Numbered from the stretch's first letter, positions 9,156 through 19,536 are shown. The stretch is 49,363 nt of DNA from Photobacterium aquimaris (GCF_002954455.1 NZ_MSCC01000001.1:2100186-2149548); one strand, 5' to 3'. Program-made: numbers and translations. The notes: a model not told the origin generated them from the letters alone.

Positions 9156-9187
9156 AAAAAACGCAGCGTTTATGGCGCTGCGTTTTT
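9156..9187 (+). terminator. Bidirectional terminator between the SYLF gene and ybeL
   Basis: The stem AAAACGCAGCG/CGCTGCGTTTT with loop TTTATGG has A- and T-tracts on both sides. It serves the two convergent genes. Confidence 0.88.
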
Positions 9188-9211
9188 AATTGCGATAAAT
9201 CACAGTACCCA

Positions 9212-9781
9212 TTATGGGTTTAATGGTAAACGTGAAAATTGCTTACAACCACATTTTACGCATGGTTCAATACGTGTCACATGCGTGATCATCTGAGTAT
9301 GACCACATTGCTCACAGACTAAATTACCCAATCCAACCAATTCACCCGCTTGGTAAACACCTTTATGTTGAATATCTTCCATTACTTCAATCCACTCTAG
9401 TTGGGTCTTATCGGTAATTTCTGCTAAATTTTTCCAAATACTTTCGCTAACTAACTTATAAAATGGACTTTCACTGAATGGCTGTGAACTATTTTTCACT
9501 TCTTCAGTAAACGTTTTTAGATCGCTTTTGACATAAGCTTCCACTAATGACAGCTCATCTTTGGTCATATCACTGGCCGCTTTACCATAAAGCTCGGTCG
9601 TTTTAAGGTCATTTTTGATATACGCTTCAATCAACGCCAGTTCATCTTTCGTCATATCACTGGCCGCTTTACCATAAAGCTCAGTCATTCTAAAAAACTT
9701 CTTTAGCTCTTCTGGACTATGCTTAAGCGCTTCAGTTACTTTTTCTAATACTGCTTCATACTGCTTTTGTTGCTTAGTCAT
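9212..9781 (-). CDS. ybeL: YbeL-like zinc-ribbon protein (DUF1451) with internal duplication
   Basis: This 189-residue cytosolic protein of unknown function is homologous to E. coli YbeL, which also neighbours leuS. The C-terminal half contains GVYQAGELVGLGNLVCEQC and a zinc ribbon of two CxxC pairs (CEQC and CVKC). The N-terminal half is charged and helical. Residues 33-61 are repeated at 62-90 (TELYGKAASDMTKDEL in both), which makes it about 29 residues longer than E. coli YbeL (about 160). GAGGA lies eight bases before the ATG. It is divergent from leuS. Confidence 0.9.
   Translation of the reverse strand: MTKQQKQYEAVLEKVTEALKHSPEELKKFFRMTELYGKAASDMTKDELALIEAYIKNDLKTTELYGKAASDMTKDELSLVEAYVKSDLKTFTEEVKNSSQPFSESPFYKLVSESIWKNLAEITDKTQLEWIEVMEDIQHKGVYQAGELVGLGNLVCEQCGHTQMITHVTRIEPCVKCGCKQFSRLPLNP
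9512..9685 (-). repeat. 87 bp in-frame tandem duplication inside ybeL
   Basis: Two adjacent 87 bp units (9599-9685 and 9512-9598) encode 29 residues each. The proteins differ at four positions (A/S, I/V, I/V, N/S), and the DNA is nearly identical. For example CATATCACTGGCCGCTTTAC occurs in both. Confidence 0.93.
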
Positions 9782-9868
9782 GGGATTAATCCTCAGCCAA
9801 TGTGCGAAATAATTACGTAATTACGTCCAAATACAAGATTAAGGTCGCCGAATCGCTATCAGCTATTG

Positions 9869-9899
9869 TTGACACCTTTACCTTTGGTTATCCTATGTC
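9869..9899 (+). promoter_or_regulatory. Candidate leuS promoter (consensus -35)
   Basis: TTGACA at 9869-9874 is a perfect -35 hexamer, 77 bases before the leuS ATG. The -10 is ambiguous. TATCCT (9889-9894) is too close at 14 bases, and TATGTC (9894-9899) is at 19. It lies in the 169 bp divergent spacer with ybeL. Confidence 0.4.
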
Positions 9900-9950
9900 G
9901 ATTACAATGAATGTGTTTGTATTAAACTCACAAAATTCTGGATGTCATCG

Positions 9951-12524
9951 ATGCAAGAACAATATCGTCCACAGGACATTGAACAAAAAGTTCAAGAACA
10001 TTGGGATAACAATAAGACCTTTGTTGTTAGTGAAGATCCTAATAAAGAAAAATTCTACTGTCTCTCTATGTTCCCGTACCCAAGTGGTCGCTTGCACATG
10101 GGTCACGTGCGTAACTACACTATCGGTGATGTTATCTCTCGCTACCAACGCTTACAAGGCAAAAATGTCATGCAGCCAATTGGTTGGGATGCATTTGGTC
10201 TTCCAGCAGAGAACGCAGCAGTAAAAAATAACACCGCACCTGCGCCGTGGACCTACGAAAACATCGAATACATGAAGAACCAACTTAAACTATTAGGTTT
10301 TGGTTACGATTGGAGCCGTGAATTCGCAACCTGTACTCCTGAGTACTACCGTTGGGAACAAGAGTTTTTCACTAAACTGTATAACAAAGGCTTGGTATAC
10401 AAGAAGACTTCTTCTGTAAACTGGTGTCCTAATGACCAAACAGTACTGGCTAACGAGCAAGTAGAAGACGGCTGTTGCTGGCGTTGTGATACCCCTGTTG
10501 AACAAAAAGAGATTCCACAGTGGTTCATTAAAATTACTGAGTATGCCCAAGAACTGCTTGACGATCTTGATACCCTTGATGGCTGGCCTGAGATGGTTAA
10601 GACCATGCAGCGCAACTGGATCGGTCGTTCTGAAGGTGTTGAGCTAACGTTTAACGTTAAAGGTCAAGACGATCTAGAAGTTTACACGACTCGTCCTGAT
10701 ACTCTAATGGGTGTTACTTTTGTTAGTATTGCAGCAGGTCACCCACTGGCTGCAAAAGCGGCTGAAAATAACCCAGCCCTAGCAACCTTTATCGATGAGT
10801 GCCGTAACACCAAAGTTGCAGAAGCTGAGCTTGCAACCATGGAAAAGAAAGGTATGGACACTGGCTTAATCGCTATCCATCCTCTTGATGGCCGTGAAGT
10901 ACCCGTATACGTAGCTAACTTCGTATTAATGGATTACGGCACAGGTGCGGTAATGGCAGTTCCTGCGCACGATCAACGTGACTTTGAATTTGCAACTAAA
11001 TACAACATCGACATCATGGCGGTTATTAAGCCAGAAGACGGTAGTGAGTGTGATATCTCTGAAGCGGCATACACTGAAAAAGGTGTTCTGTTCAATTCAG
11101 GTGAATTTGACGGCCTAAACTTCCAACAAGCATTTGATGCGATTGCAACTAAGCTTGAAGCACAAGGCAAAGGCAAGAAAACTGTTAACTTCCGTCTACG
11201 TGATTGGGGCGTTTCTCGTCAACGTTACTGGGGTGCACCAATCCCAATGGTAACCACTGAAGACGGTCAAGTTCATCCAGTACCTGCAGATCAACTACCC
11301 GTTATTCTTCCAGAAGACGTGGTAATGGATGGCGTAACCAGCCCAATTAAAGCTGATAAAGAGTGGGCAAAAACCACCTTTAATGGCGAGCCTGCATTAC
11401 GTGAAACAGATACCTTTGATACTTTCATGGAGTCATCTTGGTACTACGCACGTTACTGTTCACCACAAGCAGATGATATTCTTGATCCTGCTAAAGCGAA
11501 CTACTGGCTACCTGTTGATCAATATGTTGGTGGTATTGAGCACGCGTGTATGCACCTATTGTACTCACGTTTCTTCCACAAACTACTTCGTGATGCAGGT
11601 TACGTAACCTCTGACGAACCATTTAAGCAACTACTGTGTCAAGGCATGGTATTGGCTGATGCGTTCTTCTACACCACAGAAAAAGGTGGTAAAGAGTGGG
11701 TTGCACCAACAGATGTAACTGTTGAGCGTGATGGCAAAGGTCGTATTACTGCTGCTGTTGATTCTCAAGGTCACAACGTTGAGCACTCAGGCATGATCAA
11801 AATGTCTAAGTCTAAAAACAACGGTATCGACCCACAAGAGATGGTCGACAAATACGGTGCAGATACTGTACGTCTATTCATGATGTTTGCATCACCTGCT
11901 GACATGACACTTGAATGGCAAGAATCTGGCGTTGAAGGTGCTAACCGCTTCCTTAAACGTGTTTGGAAACTGGTACGTGAACATGCAGAAAAAGGTCAAG
12001 CGACTACCGTTGATACCGCAGCATTAAGCAGCGATCAAAAAGCACTGCGTCGTGATATCCATAAAACAATTGCTAAAGTAAGCGATGATATTGGTCGTCG
12101 TCAGACATTCAATACCGCGATTGCTGCAATCATGGAATTAATGAACAAGCTTGCTAAAGCGCCACAAGAATCAGCACAAGATCGTGCTATTCTTGATGAA
12201 GCACTAAAAGCGATTGTAACGATGCTTTACCCAATGACACCGCATATCTGTTTTGAAATGTGGCAAGCACTAGGTCAAACAGACATTGACCATGCAGCAT
12301 GGCCACAAGCTGATGCCGCGGCATTGGTTGAAGATGAAAAACTGATTATTGTGCAAGTTAACGGTAAACTACGTGCTAAATTAACCGTAGCGGCAGATGC
12401 AACCAAAGAGCAAGTAGAAGCACTTGCTATGGCTGAAGAAGGCGTAACACGCTTTACTGATGGCAATACCGTGCGTAAAGTTATTTATGTACCAGGTAAA
12501 CTGCTGAACATCGTAGCAAACTAA
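9951..12524 (+). CDS. leuS: LeuS, leucyl-tRNA synthetase
   Basis: This class Ia aminoacyl-tRNA synthetase charges tRNA-Leu. The HIGH-type motif is seen in [12 protein letters not shown] near residue 45, and KMSKS is at 617-621. The connective editing domain lies between ([15 protein letters not shown] onward). The anticodon-binding and C-terminal domains end in the usual [19 protein letters not shown] chose the ATG at 9951 (857 residues) because E. coli LeuS begins MQEQYRP in the same way and GGATG is suitably spaced upstream. An in-frame ATG at 9942 would add three residues. Confidence 0.97.
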   Translation: MQEQYRPQDIEQKVQEHWDNNKTFVVSEDPNKEKFYCLSMFPYPSGRLHMGHVRNYTIGDVISRYQRLQGKNVMQPIGWDAFGLPAENAAVKNNTAPAPWTYENIEYMKNQLKLLGFGYDWSREFATCTPEYYRWEQEFFTKLYNKGLVYKKTSSVNWCPNDQTVLANEQVEDGCCWRCDTPVEQKEIPQWFIKITEYAQELLDDLDTLDGWPEMVKTMQRNWIGRSEGVELTFNVKGQDDLEVYTTRPDTLMGVTFVSIAAGHPLAAKAAENNPALATFIDECRNTKVAEAELATMEKKGMDTGLIAIHPLDGREVPVYVANFVLMDYGTGAVMAVPAHDQRDFEFATKYNIDIMAVIKPEDGSECDISEAAYTEKGVLFNSGEFDGLNFQQAFDAIATKLEAQGKGKKTVNFRLRDWGVSRQRYWGAPIPMVTTEDGQVHPVPADQLPVILPEDVVMDGVTSPIKADKEWAKTTFNGEPALRETDTFDTFMESSWYYARYCSPQADDILDPAKANYWLPVDQYVGGIEHACMHLLYSRFFHKLLRDAGYVTSDEPFKQLLCQGMVLADAFFYTTEKGGKEWVAPTDVTVERDGKGRITAAVDSQGHNVEHSGMIKMSKSKNNGIDPQEMVDKYGADTVRLFMMFASPADMTLEWQESGVEGANRFLKRVWKLVREHAEKGQATTVDTAALSSDQKALRRDIHKTIAKVSDDIGRRQTFNTAIAAIMELMNKLAKAPQESAQDRAILDEALKAIVTMLYPMTPHICFEMWQALGQTDIDHAAWPQADAAALVEDEKLIIVQVNGKLRAKLTVAADATKEQVEALAMAEEGVTRFTDGNTVRKVIYVPGKLLNIVAN

Positions 12525-12566
12525 TCAAGGTTACTATGTTAGCTCGACTAACATGACAATAACCTC

Positions 12567-12594
12567 AAGATCCCCGCTTTTGCGGGGATCTTTA
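12567..12594 (+). terminator. Terminator-like hairpin after leuS
   Basis: An 11-bp stem AAGATCCCCGC/GCGGGGATCTT with a 4-base TTTT loop is followed by a short TATAAT stretch. The GC-rich stem is strong but the T-run is short, so read-through into lptE is likely. Confidence 0.75.
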
Positions 12595-12658
12595 TAATTA
12601 CAGTCATCTTTAATTTTGCGCCTAGCGCACCTTCTTTTATTTCAAGGAGCTGACTTTC

Positions 12659-13312
12659 GTGAAAAGTTTTTTCTCGGCCAACAGCCTAACTCGACTACTT
12701 ATCATTACTCTTCTCGCGCTTACAACAGCTTCTTGTGGTTTTCACCTTCGTGGTAACTACATGCTACCAGAGGGAATTGCTAAATTATCATTAACCAGTT
12801 TTGACCCCTACGGTAAATTAACTCGTATGGTGAAGTACCAATTTAAACTGCATGGTATTGAAGAAGTAAAACCAGCAGCAACAGTGCCAAACCTTAATAT
12901 CACCAGTGAATCAACTGGCGATAGTACGTTATCGTTGTACCAAAATAACGGTAAAGCAGAATATGATTTAACCTTAACCGTTAACTATACTGTCACTATT
13001 CCAAATCAAGGTATTGAGCAATTTAGCACTAAAGTTACGCGTACTTTCTTAGATAACCCACTTTCAGCATTAGCAAAATCTGTAGAGCGTGATGAGTTAA
13101 TTGATGTGATGCGTGAACAAGCAGCGCAACAAATCATGCGTAAACTCGCACGTCTAACCACTGTCTTTAATAAGATGGAAGAAGATAAATTAAATGCGGA
13201 ATTAAACCAAATCTTGCAGAAGCAAAAAGTTTCAATTAAAGATGGTAGCACTACCACAATTACCACCACACCTGCGGTTATACATAAAAAACAAGATCAC
13301 AACGCGCAATGA
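12659..13312 (+). CDS. lptE: LptE, LPS-assembly lipoprotein
   Basis: This 217-residue outer-membrane lipoprotein plugs the LptD barrel for LPS export. The signal peptide ends in lipobox TASC with the acylated cysteine at C26, followed by GFHLRG, the usual LptE opening. The start is GTG at 12659, with AAGGAG ten bases upstream. The C-terminal 40 residues are Lys/Gln/Thr-rich and poorly conserved. The stop overlaps the holA start as ATGA. The order leuS-lptE-holA equals E. coli. Confidence 0.93.
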   Translation: MKSFFSANSLTRLLIITLLALTTASCGFHLRGNYMLPEGIAKLSLTSFDPYGKLTRMVKYQFKLHGIEEVKPAATVPNLNITSESTGDSTLSLYQNNGKAEYDLTLTVNYTVTIPNQGIEQFSTKVTRTFLDNPLSALAKSVERDELIDVMREQAAQQIMRKLARLTTVFNKMEEDKLNAELNQILQKQKVSIKDGSTTTITTTPAVIHKKQDHNAQ

Positions 13313-14337
13313 GAGTCTACCCAGAACAACTGACGCAGCAGCTAACAAAAGGCCTGCGTCAGGCTTATTTACTGTTTGGTAATGAGCTGTTATTAAAACA
13401 AGAAGCGGGCGATAGTATTAAGCTTATCGCCCAGCAACAAGGCTTTCTCGAACGCCATGCCTTTACTATCGATAATAGTATCGATTGGAATGCCGTGTTA
13501 GATTGCTGCCATGCGATGAGCTTATTTTCAGCACAACAAATTATCGAACTTGAAATTGCCGAAACAGGCTTAAATGCCAATCAAGCTAAAGCATTAATTG
13601 AGGTTATTAACGCCCTTCATCCTGATATTTTATTAATACTTACCGGACCAAGAATTAATAAAAAGCAAGAAATGACCAAATGGTTTAAAGCACTTGATAA
13701 TATTGGTTTGTATGTACCGTGCAATACGCCTGATCCACGCCAAATGCCGCGCTTTATTCAAGGCCGCTGTCAGCAGTTAGGCTTAAAGCCCGATCATGAA
13801 TCGGTACAAATGTTAGCCCAATGGCATGAAGGTAATTTACTGGCATTATCGCAAAGCTTACATAAATTAGTGCTGCTTTACCCTGATGGCATGCTAACAA
13901 TAGTACGCTTGCAAGAAGCATTAAGTCGCCATAATCACTACACCCCGTTTCAATTGATTGACGCGCTATTAGCCGGACAAGCAAAACGTAGCCAGCGCAT
14001 ATTACGTCAATTGCAAGCTGAAGGAGTTGAAGCAACGATTTTATTGCGTACTTTGCAACGAGAACTAACCCAACTGTATAAAATGCAAGAAATGGGCAAA
14101 AAAGGCACACCTTTAAACCTCATTTTTGAGCAATTTAGAGTGTGGCAAAATCGTCGTGAAATGTATATTGGCGCATTACATCGTCTACCGCTGTCGACCT
14201 TAGTTACTATTATTCGCCAGCTGACGCTATTAGAAATTCAAGTCAAAACTGACTACGACACTCAGCCATGGTCAGCCTTGAGTTGCTTATGTGCAGAAAT
14301 GTGTGGTGTTCCAACCCATTTACAACCGATGAAGTAG
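13309..14337 (+). CDS. holA: HolA, DNA polymerase III delta subunit
   Basis: This 342-residue clamp-loader subunit opens the beta sliding clamp. It begins MRVYPEQL, with the AYLLFGNELLLKQEA segment of the family. The AAA+-like fold has no Walker A, as expected for delta. It overlaps lptE by four bases (ATGA). Size matches E. coli HolA (343). In E. coli nadD and cobC follow, but here 222 bases of spacer and then rsfS follow. Confidence 0.95.
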   Translation: MRVYPEQLTQQLTKGLRQAYLLFGNELLLKQEAGDSIKLIAQQQGFLERHAFTIDNSIDWNAVLDCCHAMSLFSAQQIIELEIAETGLNANQAKALIEVINALHPDILLILTGPRINKKQEMTKWFKALDNIGLYVPCNTPDPRQMPRFIQGRCQQLGLKPDHESVQMLAQWHEGNLLALSQSLHKLVLLYPDGMLTIVRLQEALSRHNHYTPFQLIDALLAGQAKRSQRILRQLQAEGVEATILLRTLQRELTQLYKMQEMGKKGTPLNLIFEQFRVWQNRREMYIGALHRLPLSTLVTIIRQLTLLEIQVKTDYDTQPWSALSCLCAEMCGVPTHLQPMK

Positions 14338-14450
14338 TCTCAATACAGGTCAAAATCGCGACTTTTTACTTATTTGAACTAAATCGTCCAACAAACATGT
14401 GAAAAAATACCGTCTGAACCTTGTCCTCTTATCGCGGTCTGATAAGAGCA

Positions 14451-14459
14451 TGGTATACT
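14451..14459 (+). promoter_or_regulatory. Candidate extended -10 promoter for the rsfS-mrdAB operon
   Basis: TGGTATACT has the form of an extended -10 element (TG, one base, TATACT). Directly upstream is an inverted repeat CTTATC/GATAAG (14428-14446, 7-base centre) where a -35 or operator would sit. A second TATACT lies at 14531-14536. The 222 bp holA-rsfS spacer holds nothing else I recognise. Confidence 0.45.
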
Positions 14460-14559
14460 GCGGCACAATTCATGGTCAGTATGTCTATTTGACATTACCG
14501 ATGCTAATTATAGCGTCATTCGGCCACTACTATACTAACACTCAAGTGAGGGAATCCCT

Positions 14560-14877
14560 TTGCAGGTACAAGAACTACACGATTTCATTGTTGATAAAAT
14601 TGACGACATTAAAGCACAAGATATCGTAACTATTGATGTTCGCGGTAAATCAAGCATCACCGATTTTATGGTTATCTGTACAGGTACATCTAACCGTCAC
14701 GTGGCATCTATCGCTGATCACGTAAACAAAGAATCTAAATTAGTTGATTTTCCTCCATTCGGCATCAGTGGCGAAAAAGAAGGTCAATGGGTTATCGTTG
14801 ATATGGGCAATGTTATGCTGCATATCATGCAAGAAGATGCTCGTGAACTATACCAACTGGAGAAGCTTTGGAGCTAA
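14560..14877 (+). CDS. rsfS: RsfS, ribosomal silencing factor
   Basis: This 105-residue protein of the Iojap/RsfS family binds L14 on the 50S subunit and blocks subunit joining in starvation. It contains ITDFMVICTGTSNRHV and ends in LYQLEKLWS. The start is TTG at 14560, with GAGGGA upstream. As I recall it, the E. coli gene also uses TTG. It is the first gene of the rsfS-rlmH-mrdA-mrdB-rlpA operon, with a 6-base gap to rlmH. Confidence 0.95.
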   Translation: MQVQELHDFIVDKIDDIKAQDIVTIDVRGKSSITDFMVICTGTSNRHVASIADHVNKESKLVDFPPFGISGEKEGQWVIVDMGNVMLHIMQEDARELYQLEKLWS

Positions 14878-14883
14878 TTGATC

Positions 14884-15354
14884 ATGAAGCTTCAACTGAT
14901 TGCTGTTGGTACTAAAATGCCAAAGTGGGTTGAGGAAGGCTATAAAGAATATAGCCGCCGCTTCCCTAAAGATATGCCACTGGAATTAATTGAAATTTCA
15001 GCAGGAAAGCGTGGCAAAAACGCTGATATTCCTCGCATTTTGCAAAAAGAAGGCGAGGCAATGTTAGCTGCAGTTGCGAAAGGCAACCGTATTGTCACAC
15101 TCGATATTCCCGGTAAACGCTGGGATACTGGACAACTGGCACAACAATTGGATGCATGGAAACTAGATGGACGCGATGTATCAATTTTGATCGGCGGACC
15201 AGAAGGACTTTCTCCTGCATGTAAAGCAGCGGCAGAACAAAGCTGGTCATTATCACCACTTACGCTACCACACCCATTAGTGCGTGTGGTAATGGCAGAA
15301 AGCTTATACCGTGCATGGAGTGTCACGGCTAACCATCCGTACCACAGGGAATAA
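14884..15354 (+). CDS. rlmH: RlmH, 23S rRNA pseudouridine-1915 N3-methyltransferase
   Basis: This 156-residue SPOUT methyltransferase acts on assembled 70S ribosomes. The knot region includes [13 protein letters not shown] and the C-terminus is the family's [16 protein letters not shown]. The ATG at 14884 matches the E. coli start (155 residues). A TTG six bases earlier is in frame but unnecessary. GGAG lies about ten bases upstream, inside the end of rsfS. Confidence 0.96.
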   Translation: MKLQLIAVGTKMPKWVEEGYKEYSRRFPKDMPLELIEISAGKRGKNADIPRILQKEGEAMLAAVAKGNRIVTLDIPGKRWDTGQLAQQLDAWKLDGRDVSILIGGPEGLSPACKAAAEQSWSLSPLTLPHPLVRVVMAESLYRAWSVTANHPYHRE

Positions 15355-15360
15355 TCATCA

Positions 15361-17316
15361 ATGAGACAAAAGCGAACCCAGATCCGCGATCATCGCGCTG
15401 AGTCGGCACTGTTTTTTCGTCGAGCTCTTGTCTCATTTATTGGTATAGCCATACTTGTAGGCCTGCTGCTATTCAATCTATTCCACATTCAGGTTGAGCA
15501 GCATCAGGACTATCAAACCCGCTCCAATGATAACCGCATTAAAATTGTCCCAGTATCCCCTAATCGCGGCTTAATTTACGACCGTAATGGGGTTATATTA
15601 GCTGAAAATAGACCTATCTATAGTCTTGAAATCACGCTTGAAAAAGTCTCTGAACTTGATCAAACCTTTGCCGATCTAAAACAGATCATGGGTATTACTG
15701 ATGAAGACATTGCTAATTTCCAAAAAGAACGTCGCCGTACCCGTCGCTTTAAATCAGTGCCCATTCTTGATCATCTCAATGAAAAGCAAGTAGCACTATT
15801 TTCTGTTAATCAACATCGTCTTCCTGGTGTTGAAGTTAAAGCGCACTTAAAACGTTATTACCCTTATGGTGATGCCTTAACGCATGTTCTAGGTTATGTC
15901 GCTAAAATTAACGATCGTGACCTTAAAAAACTGGATAAAGCTGGACAACTCAGTAATTACAAAGCCACTCGTGATATGGGTAAGCTCGGTCTTGAGCGTT
16001 ATTACGAAAAACTATTACACGGTACATCTGGCTATCAAGAAGTTGAAGTAAATAGCCGTGGACGTGTTATTCGCACATTAAAATATATTCCGCCAATTCC
16101 AGGTAAAGATATCAAGATCAATATTGATATTAAACTTCAGCAATATGTTCAAAGCTTATTAACTGAACGTAAAATTGATCCTGAAACCGGAAAAGAAATC
16201 ATTAAGCACAAACGCGGCTCAATTGTGGTGTTAGATCCTAAAGATGATGCGATTTTAGCCATGGTCTCAAGCCCTAGTTATGATCCCAATTTATTTGTGC
16301 GCGGTATCTCAAGTAAAAAATACAATGCCTTATTAAATAACCCCGATCGACCATTGGTTAACCGCGTCACGCTTGGCATTTATCCGCCAGCATCAACGGT
16401 TAAACCATTAATTGCCGTGGCTGCATTAACCGAAGGGGTTATTACTCCCAACACCACGCGTAATGATCCAGGTTGGTGGCAAATTCCTAACTCAACCAGT
16501 CGTAAATTCCGTGACTGGCTACGTTGGGGCCACGGCCGAGTCAATATTTATAAAGCGATTGAAGAGTCTGTCGATACTTACTTCTATCAGGTTGCCTATG
16601 ATATGGGTATTGATCGTCTATCAACGTGGATGAACAAGTTTGGTTATGGTGAATATACTGGTATTGATATTCACGAAGAAAGTAAAGCCAATATGCCAAC
16701 CCGAGAGTGGAAACAAACACGCCATAAACGCCCTTGGTATCAAGGCGATACTATTCCTGTTGGTATTGGACAAGGGTATTGGACTGCGACACCCTTACAA
16801 ATAGCCAAAGCAACCTCAGTATTAGTTAACAGTGGTGTTGTTCATCGCCCGCATCTACTTAAAAATATCATTGATAACAAAGTAGAAGCACCGGCTGAAT
16901 TTGAAAATTTTCCGCCCATTACTGGTGTGACCCCTCAAACATGGGAAATCGCACGTGAAGGAATGCACCGAGTATTATATGGAAATCGTGGTACTGCGCG
17001 TAAAGCATTTTACGATACCCCTTATCAAGCAGGTGGTAAATCTGGCTCTGCCCAAGTATTTGGTTTAGCTGAAAACCAAAAATACGATGCCGATGAGCTC
17101 GAAGAACATTTACGTGACCATGCACTCTTTACTGCTTTTGCACCATTTGAAAAACCTCAAGTTGTGGTGGCTATGGTATTGGAAAATGCCGGTGGTGGTT
17201 CAAGTAATGGCGGACCAATTGCACGCAAAATATTTGATCACATGCTGATAGAATCCCCTGCCGACATACCGTCACCAGTAATTCCACTAATCAAAGCAAC
17301 CGCAGAGGTACGTTAA
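15361..17316 (+). CDS. mrdA: PBP2 (MrdA), elongasome transpeptidase
   Basis: This 651-residue class B penicillin-binding protein makes cross-links during cell elongation. One membrane span lies near residues 23-43. The pedestal domain begins at [10 protein letters not shown]. The catalytic serine is S345 in S-T-V-K348. The second motif is SVD (as in E. coli PBP2, where SAD stands for SxN), and K560-S-G562 is the third. Length is close to E. coli PBP2 (633). It follows rlmH after six bases and overlaps mrdB by one base. Confidence 0.96.
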   Translation: MRQKRTQIRDHRAESALFFRRALVSFIGIAILVGLLLFNLFHIQVEQHQDYQTRSNDNRIKIVPVSPNRGLIYDRNGVILAENRPIYSLEITLEKVSELDQTFADLKQIMGITDEDIANFQKERRRTRRFKSVPILDHLNEKQVALFSVNQHRLPGVEVKAHLKRYYPYGDALTHVLGYVAKINDRDLKKLDKAGQLSNYKATRDMGKLGLERYYEKLLHGTSGYQEVEVNSRGRVIRTLKYIPPIPGKDIKINIDIKLQQYVQSLLTERKIDPETGKEIIKHKRGSIVVLDPKDDAILAMVSSPSYDPNLFVRGISSKKYNALLNNPDRPLVNRVTLGIYPPASTVKPLIAVAALTEGVITPNTTRNDPGWWQIPNSTSRKFRDWLRWGHGRVNIYKAIEESVDTYFYQVAYDMGIDRLSTWMNKFGYGEYTGIDIHEESKANMPTREWKQTRHKRPWYQGDTIPVGIGQGYWTATPLQIAKATSVLVNSGVVHRPHLLKNIIDNKVEAPAEFENFPPITGVTPQTWEIAREGMHRVLYGNRGTARKAFYDTPYQAGGKSGSAQVFGLAENQKYDADELEEHLRDHALFTAFAPFEKPQVVVAMVLENAGGGSSNGGPIARKIFDHMLIESPADIPSPVIPLIKATAEVR

Positions 17317-18437
17317 TGAGCATCATGGCAACAACGGGTCAAAAGCCAACAATAAGTGATCGCTTACATATCGATATTCCATTGTTATTAGGCTTACTCG
17401 CGATCATGAGCTTCTCATTAGTGATCATGTACAGTGCCAGTGGCCAAAGTATGCCGATGATGGAACGTCAAGCGATAAGAATGGGATTATCGCTTGGGGT
17501 AATGTTGTTATTAGCTCAAATCGCACCGCGTCACTATGAGGCATGGGCACCATATTTATTTGGTATCGGCTTGGTAATGCTAATGAGCGTGCTTTCATTT
17601 GGAGAGGTATCTAAAGGTGCACAACGGTGGCTTAATTTAGGGTTTATTCGTTTTCAACCATCAGAACTGATAAAACTGGCGGTGCCATTAATGGTGGCAC
17701 GTTTTATTGGTAATCGTCCATTGCCCCCGGCTTTTCGACATATCTTTATTGCGTTAGTGATGATTTTCACTCCTACCATCTTAATTGCTAAGCAACCTGA
17801 CCTCGGTACATCAATTTTGATCGCCGCATCGGGGATATTTGTTCTGTTTCTGTCAGGAATTAGCTGGCGAGTGATAATTGGCGCATTGGTATTACTCGGT
17901 GCCTTTATTCCTGTGTTATGGTTCTTTCTGATGCATGACTATCAACGCACAAGAGTAATGACCTTATTTAATCCTGAGTCAGACCCTCTCGGTGCCGGAT
18001 ATCACATTATTCAATCAAAGATAGCCATTGGTTCAGGAGGAATCACTGGTAAAGGTTGGCTCCATGGTACGCAATCACAATTAGAATTTGTTCCTGAACG
18101 TAATACTGACTTTATTTTCGCGGTCATCGCCGAAGAATGGGGATTAACTGGTGTTATCGGTTTATTAGCAATGTATTTGTTTGTGCTTGGACGTGGATTG
18201 TTACTGGCAAGCCGTGCTCAAACTGCATTTGGGCGGATGATGGCTGGTAGTATCGTACTCAGCTTCTTTGTTTATATTTTTGTTAATATTGGAATGGTAA
18301 GTGGATTATTGCCTGTTGTGGGTGTTCCACTTCCCTTAGTCAGTTATGGCGGAACCTCAATGGTTACTCTTATGGCTGGTTTTGGTATTCTGATGTCTAT
18401 TCACACTCATAGAAAAATGTTGTCTAAGGCGACCTAA
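17316..18437 (+). CDS. mrdB: RodA (MrdB), peptidoglycan glycosyltransferase
   Basis: This 373-residue SEDS-family polytopic protein has about ten membrane spans and polymerises lipid II as the partner of PBP2. Conserved pieces are [25 protein letters not shown], the loop [16 protein letters not shown] and [11 protein letters not shown]. The ATG at 17316 overlaps the mrdA stop (TAATG), and AGAGG precedes it. An alternative ATG is at 17328. Confidence 0.96.
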   Translation: MSIMATTGQKPTISDRLHIDIPLLLGLLAIMSFSLVIMYSASGQSMPMMERQAIRMGLSLGVMLLLAQIAPRHYEAWAPYLFGIGLVMLMSVLSFGEVSKGAQRWLNLGFIRFQPSELIKLAVPLMVARFIGNRPLPPAFRHIFIALVMIFTPTILIAKQPDLGTSILIAASGIFVLFLSGISWRVIIGALVLLGAFIPVLWFFLMHDYQRTRVMTLFNPESDPLGAGYHIIQSKIAIGSGGITGKGWLHGTQSQLEFVPERNTDFIFAVIAEEWGLTGVIGLLAMYLFVLGRGLLLASRAQTAFGRMMAGSIVLSFFVYIFVNIGMVSGLLPVVGVPLPLVSYGGTSMVTLMAGFGILMSIHTHRKMLSKAT

Positions 18438-18440
18438 TAA

Positions 18441-19304
18441 ATGCGTTCACTATTTGTAATTTTTTTCCTGATCCTTGCTGGGTGTAGTTCTTCGCCTGAA
18501 CAAACTCAACAGCCACAAACTAAGCCGGATACAAACACTAAAGTCGCTAAACCTAATACCGATGACCCTAATGCTGGGCGTTATTCTCTTAAAGATGATC
18601 GCGCACCTAAGGTTGTTCCTGATTTTTCCAAAGTAAAATTAATTACTCCTCATTACGAACCTTATAGCCGCGGTGGTAATAAAGACTATACTCTACGCGG
18701 TAAGCGCTACCATATTATAAAAAACCCTAAGGGGTACACTGAAACAGGATTTGCTTCATGGTATGGTGAAAAATTTCATGGCCATAAAACCGCTAACGGT
18801 GAAGTGTATAATATGTTCGCGATGACTGCGGCACATAAAACCTTACCGCTACCAAGTTTCGTACGTGTAACCAATACCCTTAATCATAAATCAGTGATTG
18901 TACGAGTTAATGATCGTGGTCCATTCCATGATGGTCGAATTATTGATTTAAGTATGGCCGCAGCGTCTAAATTAGGGGTGATCAGCTATGGTACTGCGCC
19001 AGTAAAAATTGAAGTAATAACGGTGCCAAAACCATCAACTAAAGCTGAAATAAAAAAAGCACCAATTCCAATTCAGTATTTTATTCAGTTAGCTGCGGTT
19101 AATAACCAACAAAAAGCAGATCAAATGCAGCGTGAAGTAAAACAACATTACAGCACCAGTGTTGATATTGAAAAAATTACTGATCGAGCTATTTTCCGCG
19201 TTCGCTTAGGACCATTTTTAGATCATAAAGATGCTGAATTATTGCTCAAGCAAGTAAAAAATAAGCATTATCCGCAAGCATTTATGATCACGGAAAAACG
19301 ATAA
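18441..19304 (+). CDS. rlpA: RlpA, septal lytic transglycosylase lipoprotein
   Basis: This 287-residue outer-membrane lipoprotein has lipobox LAGC, acylated at C15. The double-psi beta-barrel domain (about residues 105-200) includes GFASWYGEKFHGHKTANGE and VNDRGPFHDGRIIDLS. The C-terminal SPOR domain (about 208-285) begins YFIQLAAVNN and would bind denuded septal glycan. RlpA homologues in Pseudomonas and Vibrio cleave such glycans, whereas activity was not found for the E. coli protein. It is the last gene of the operon. Confidence 0.94.
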   Translation: MRSLFVIFFLILAGCSSSPEQTQQPQTKPDTNTKVAKPNTDDPNAGRYSLKDDRAPKVVPDFSKVKLITPHYEPYSRGGNKDYTLRGKRYHIIKNPKGYTETGFASWYGEKFHGHKTANGEVYNMFAMTAAHKTLPLPSFVRVTNTLNHKSVIVRVNDRGPFHDGRIIDLSMAAASKLGVISYGTAPVKIEVITVPKPSTKAEIKKAPIPIQYFIQLAAVNNQQKADQMQREVKQHYSTSVDIEKITDRAIFRVRLGPFLDHKDAELLLKQVKNKHYPQAFMITEKR

Positions 19305-19341
19305 TTTAACCTTATTATTATTATTCTGTAATCATACCAAT

Positions 19342-19387
19342 AGCCTATAGTTTGTTATTTAAATCATATAACTATAGGCTTTTTATT
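19342..19387 (+). terminator. Terminator after rlpA
   Basis: The 11-bp stem AGCCTATAGTT/AACTATAGGCT has an AT-rich loop of about 17 bases and is followed by TTTTTATT. It separates the rlpA operon from dacA. Confidence 0.8.
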
Positions 19388-19484
19388 ACTCTTAGCCATA
19401 ACAATCCCATCAATGCTAATCTTCATTTCCCTATGTCAGAACTGTGGAAACTTCCGTTCAGGCACTGATTGCCTATGTGTTATC

Positions 19485-19493
19485 TGTTATAGT
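19485..19493 (+). promoter_or_regulatory. Candidate extended -10 promoter for dacA
   Basis: TGTTATAGT has the form of an extended -10 (TG, one base, TATAGT), 44 bases before the dacA ATG. No good -35 is seen at 17 bases. TTGCCT at 19469 is too close. Confidence 0.4.
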
Positions 19494-19536
19494 GAGCCCA
19501 CTTTTTAGCCACAGATTAATTAAAGTTAGATATATC

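Noticed and set aside
9802..10224. A 140-codon frame upstream of and across the leuS start
   Set aside because: It runs through the leuS coding region in another phase, and its translation looks like shadow sequence.
14399..14629. A 76-codon frame in the holA-rsfS spacer
   Set aside because: It overlaps the promoter candidate and the start of rsfS in another frame and has no family resemblance.
16393..17046. PBP2 lacking the canonical SxN and KTG motifs
   Set aside because: SVD and KSG are normal variants in MrdA proteins, as in E. coli PBP2.
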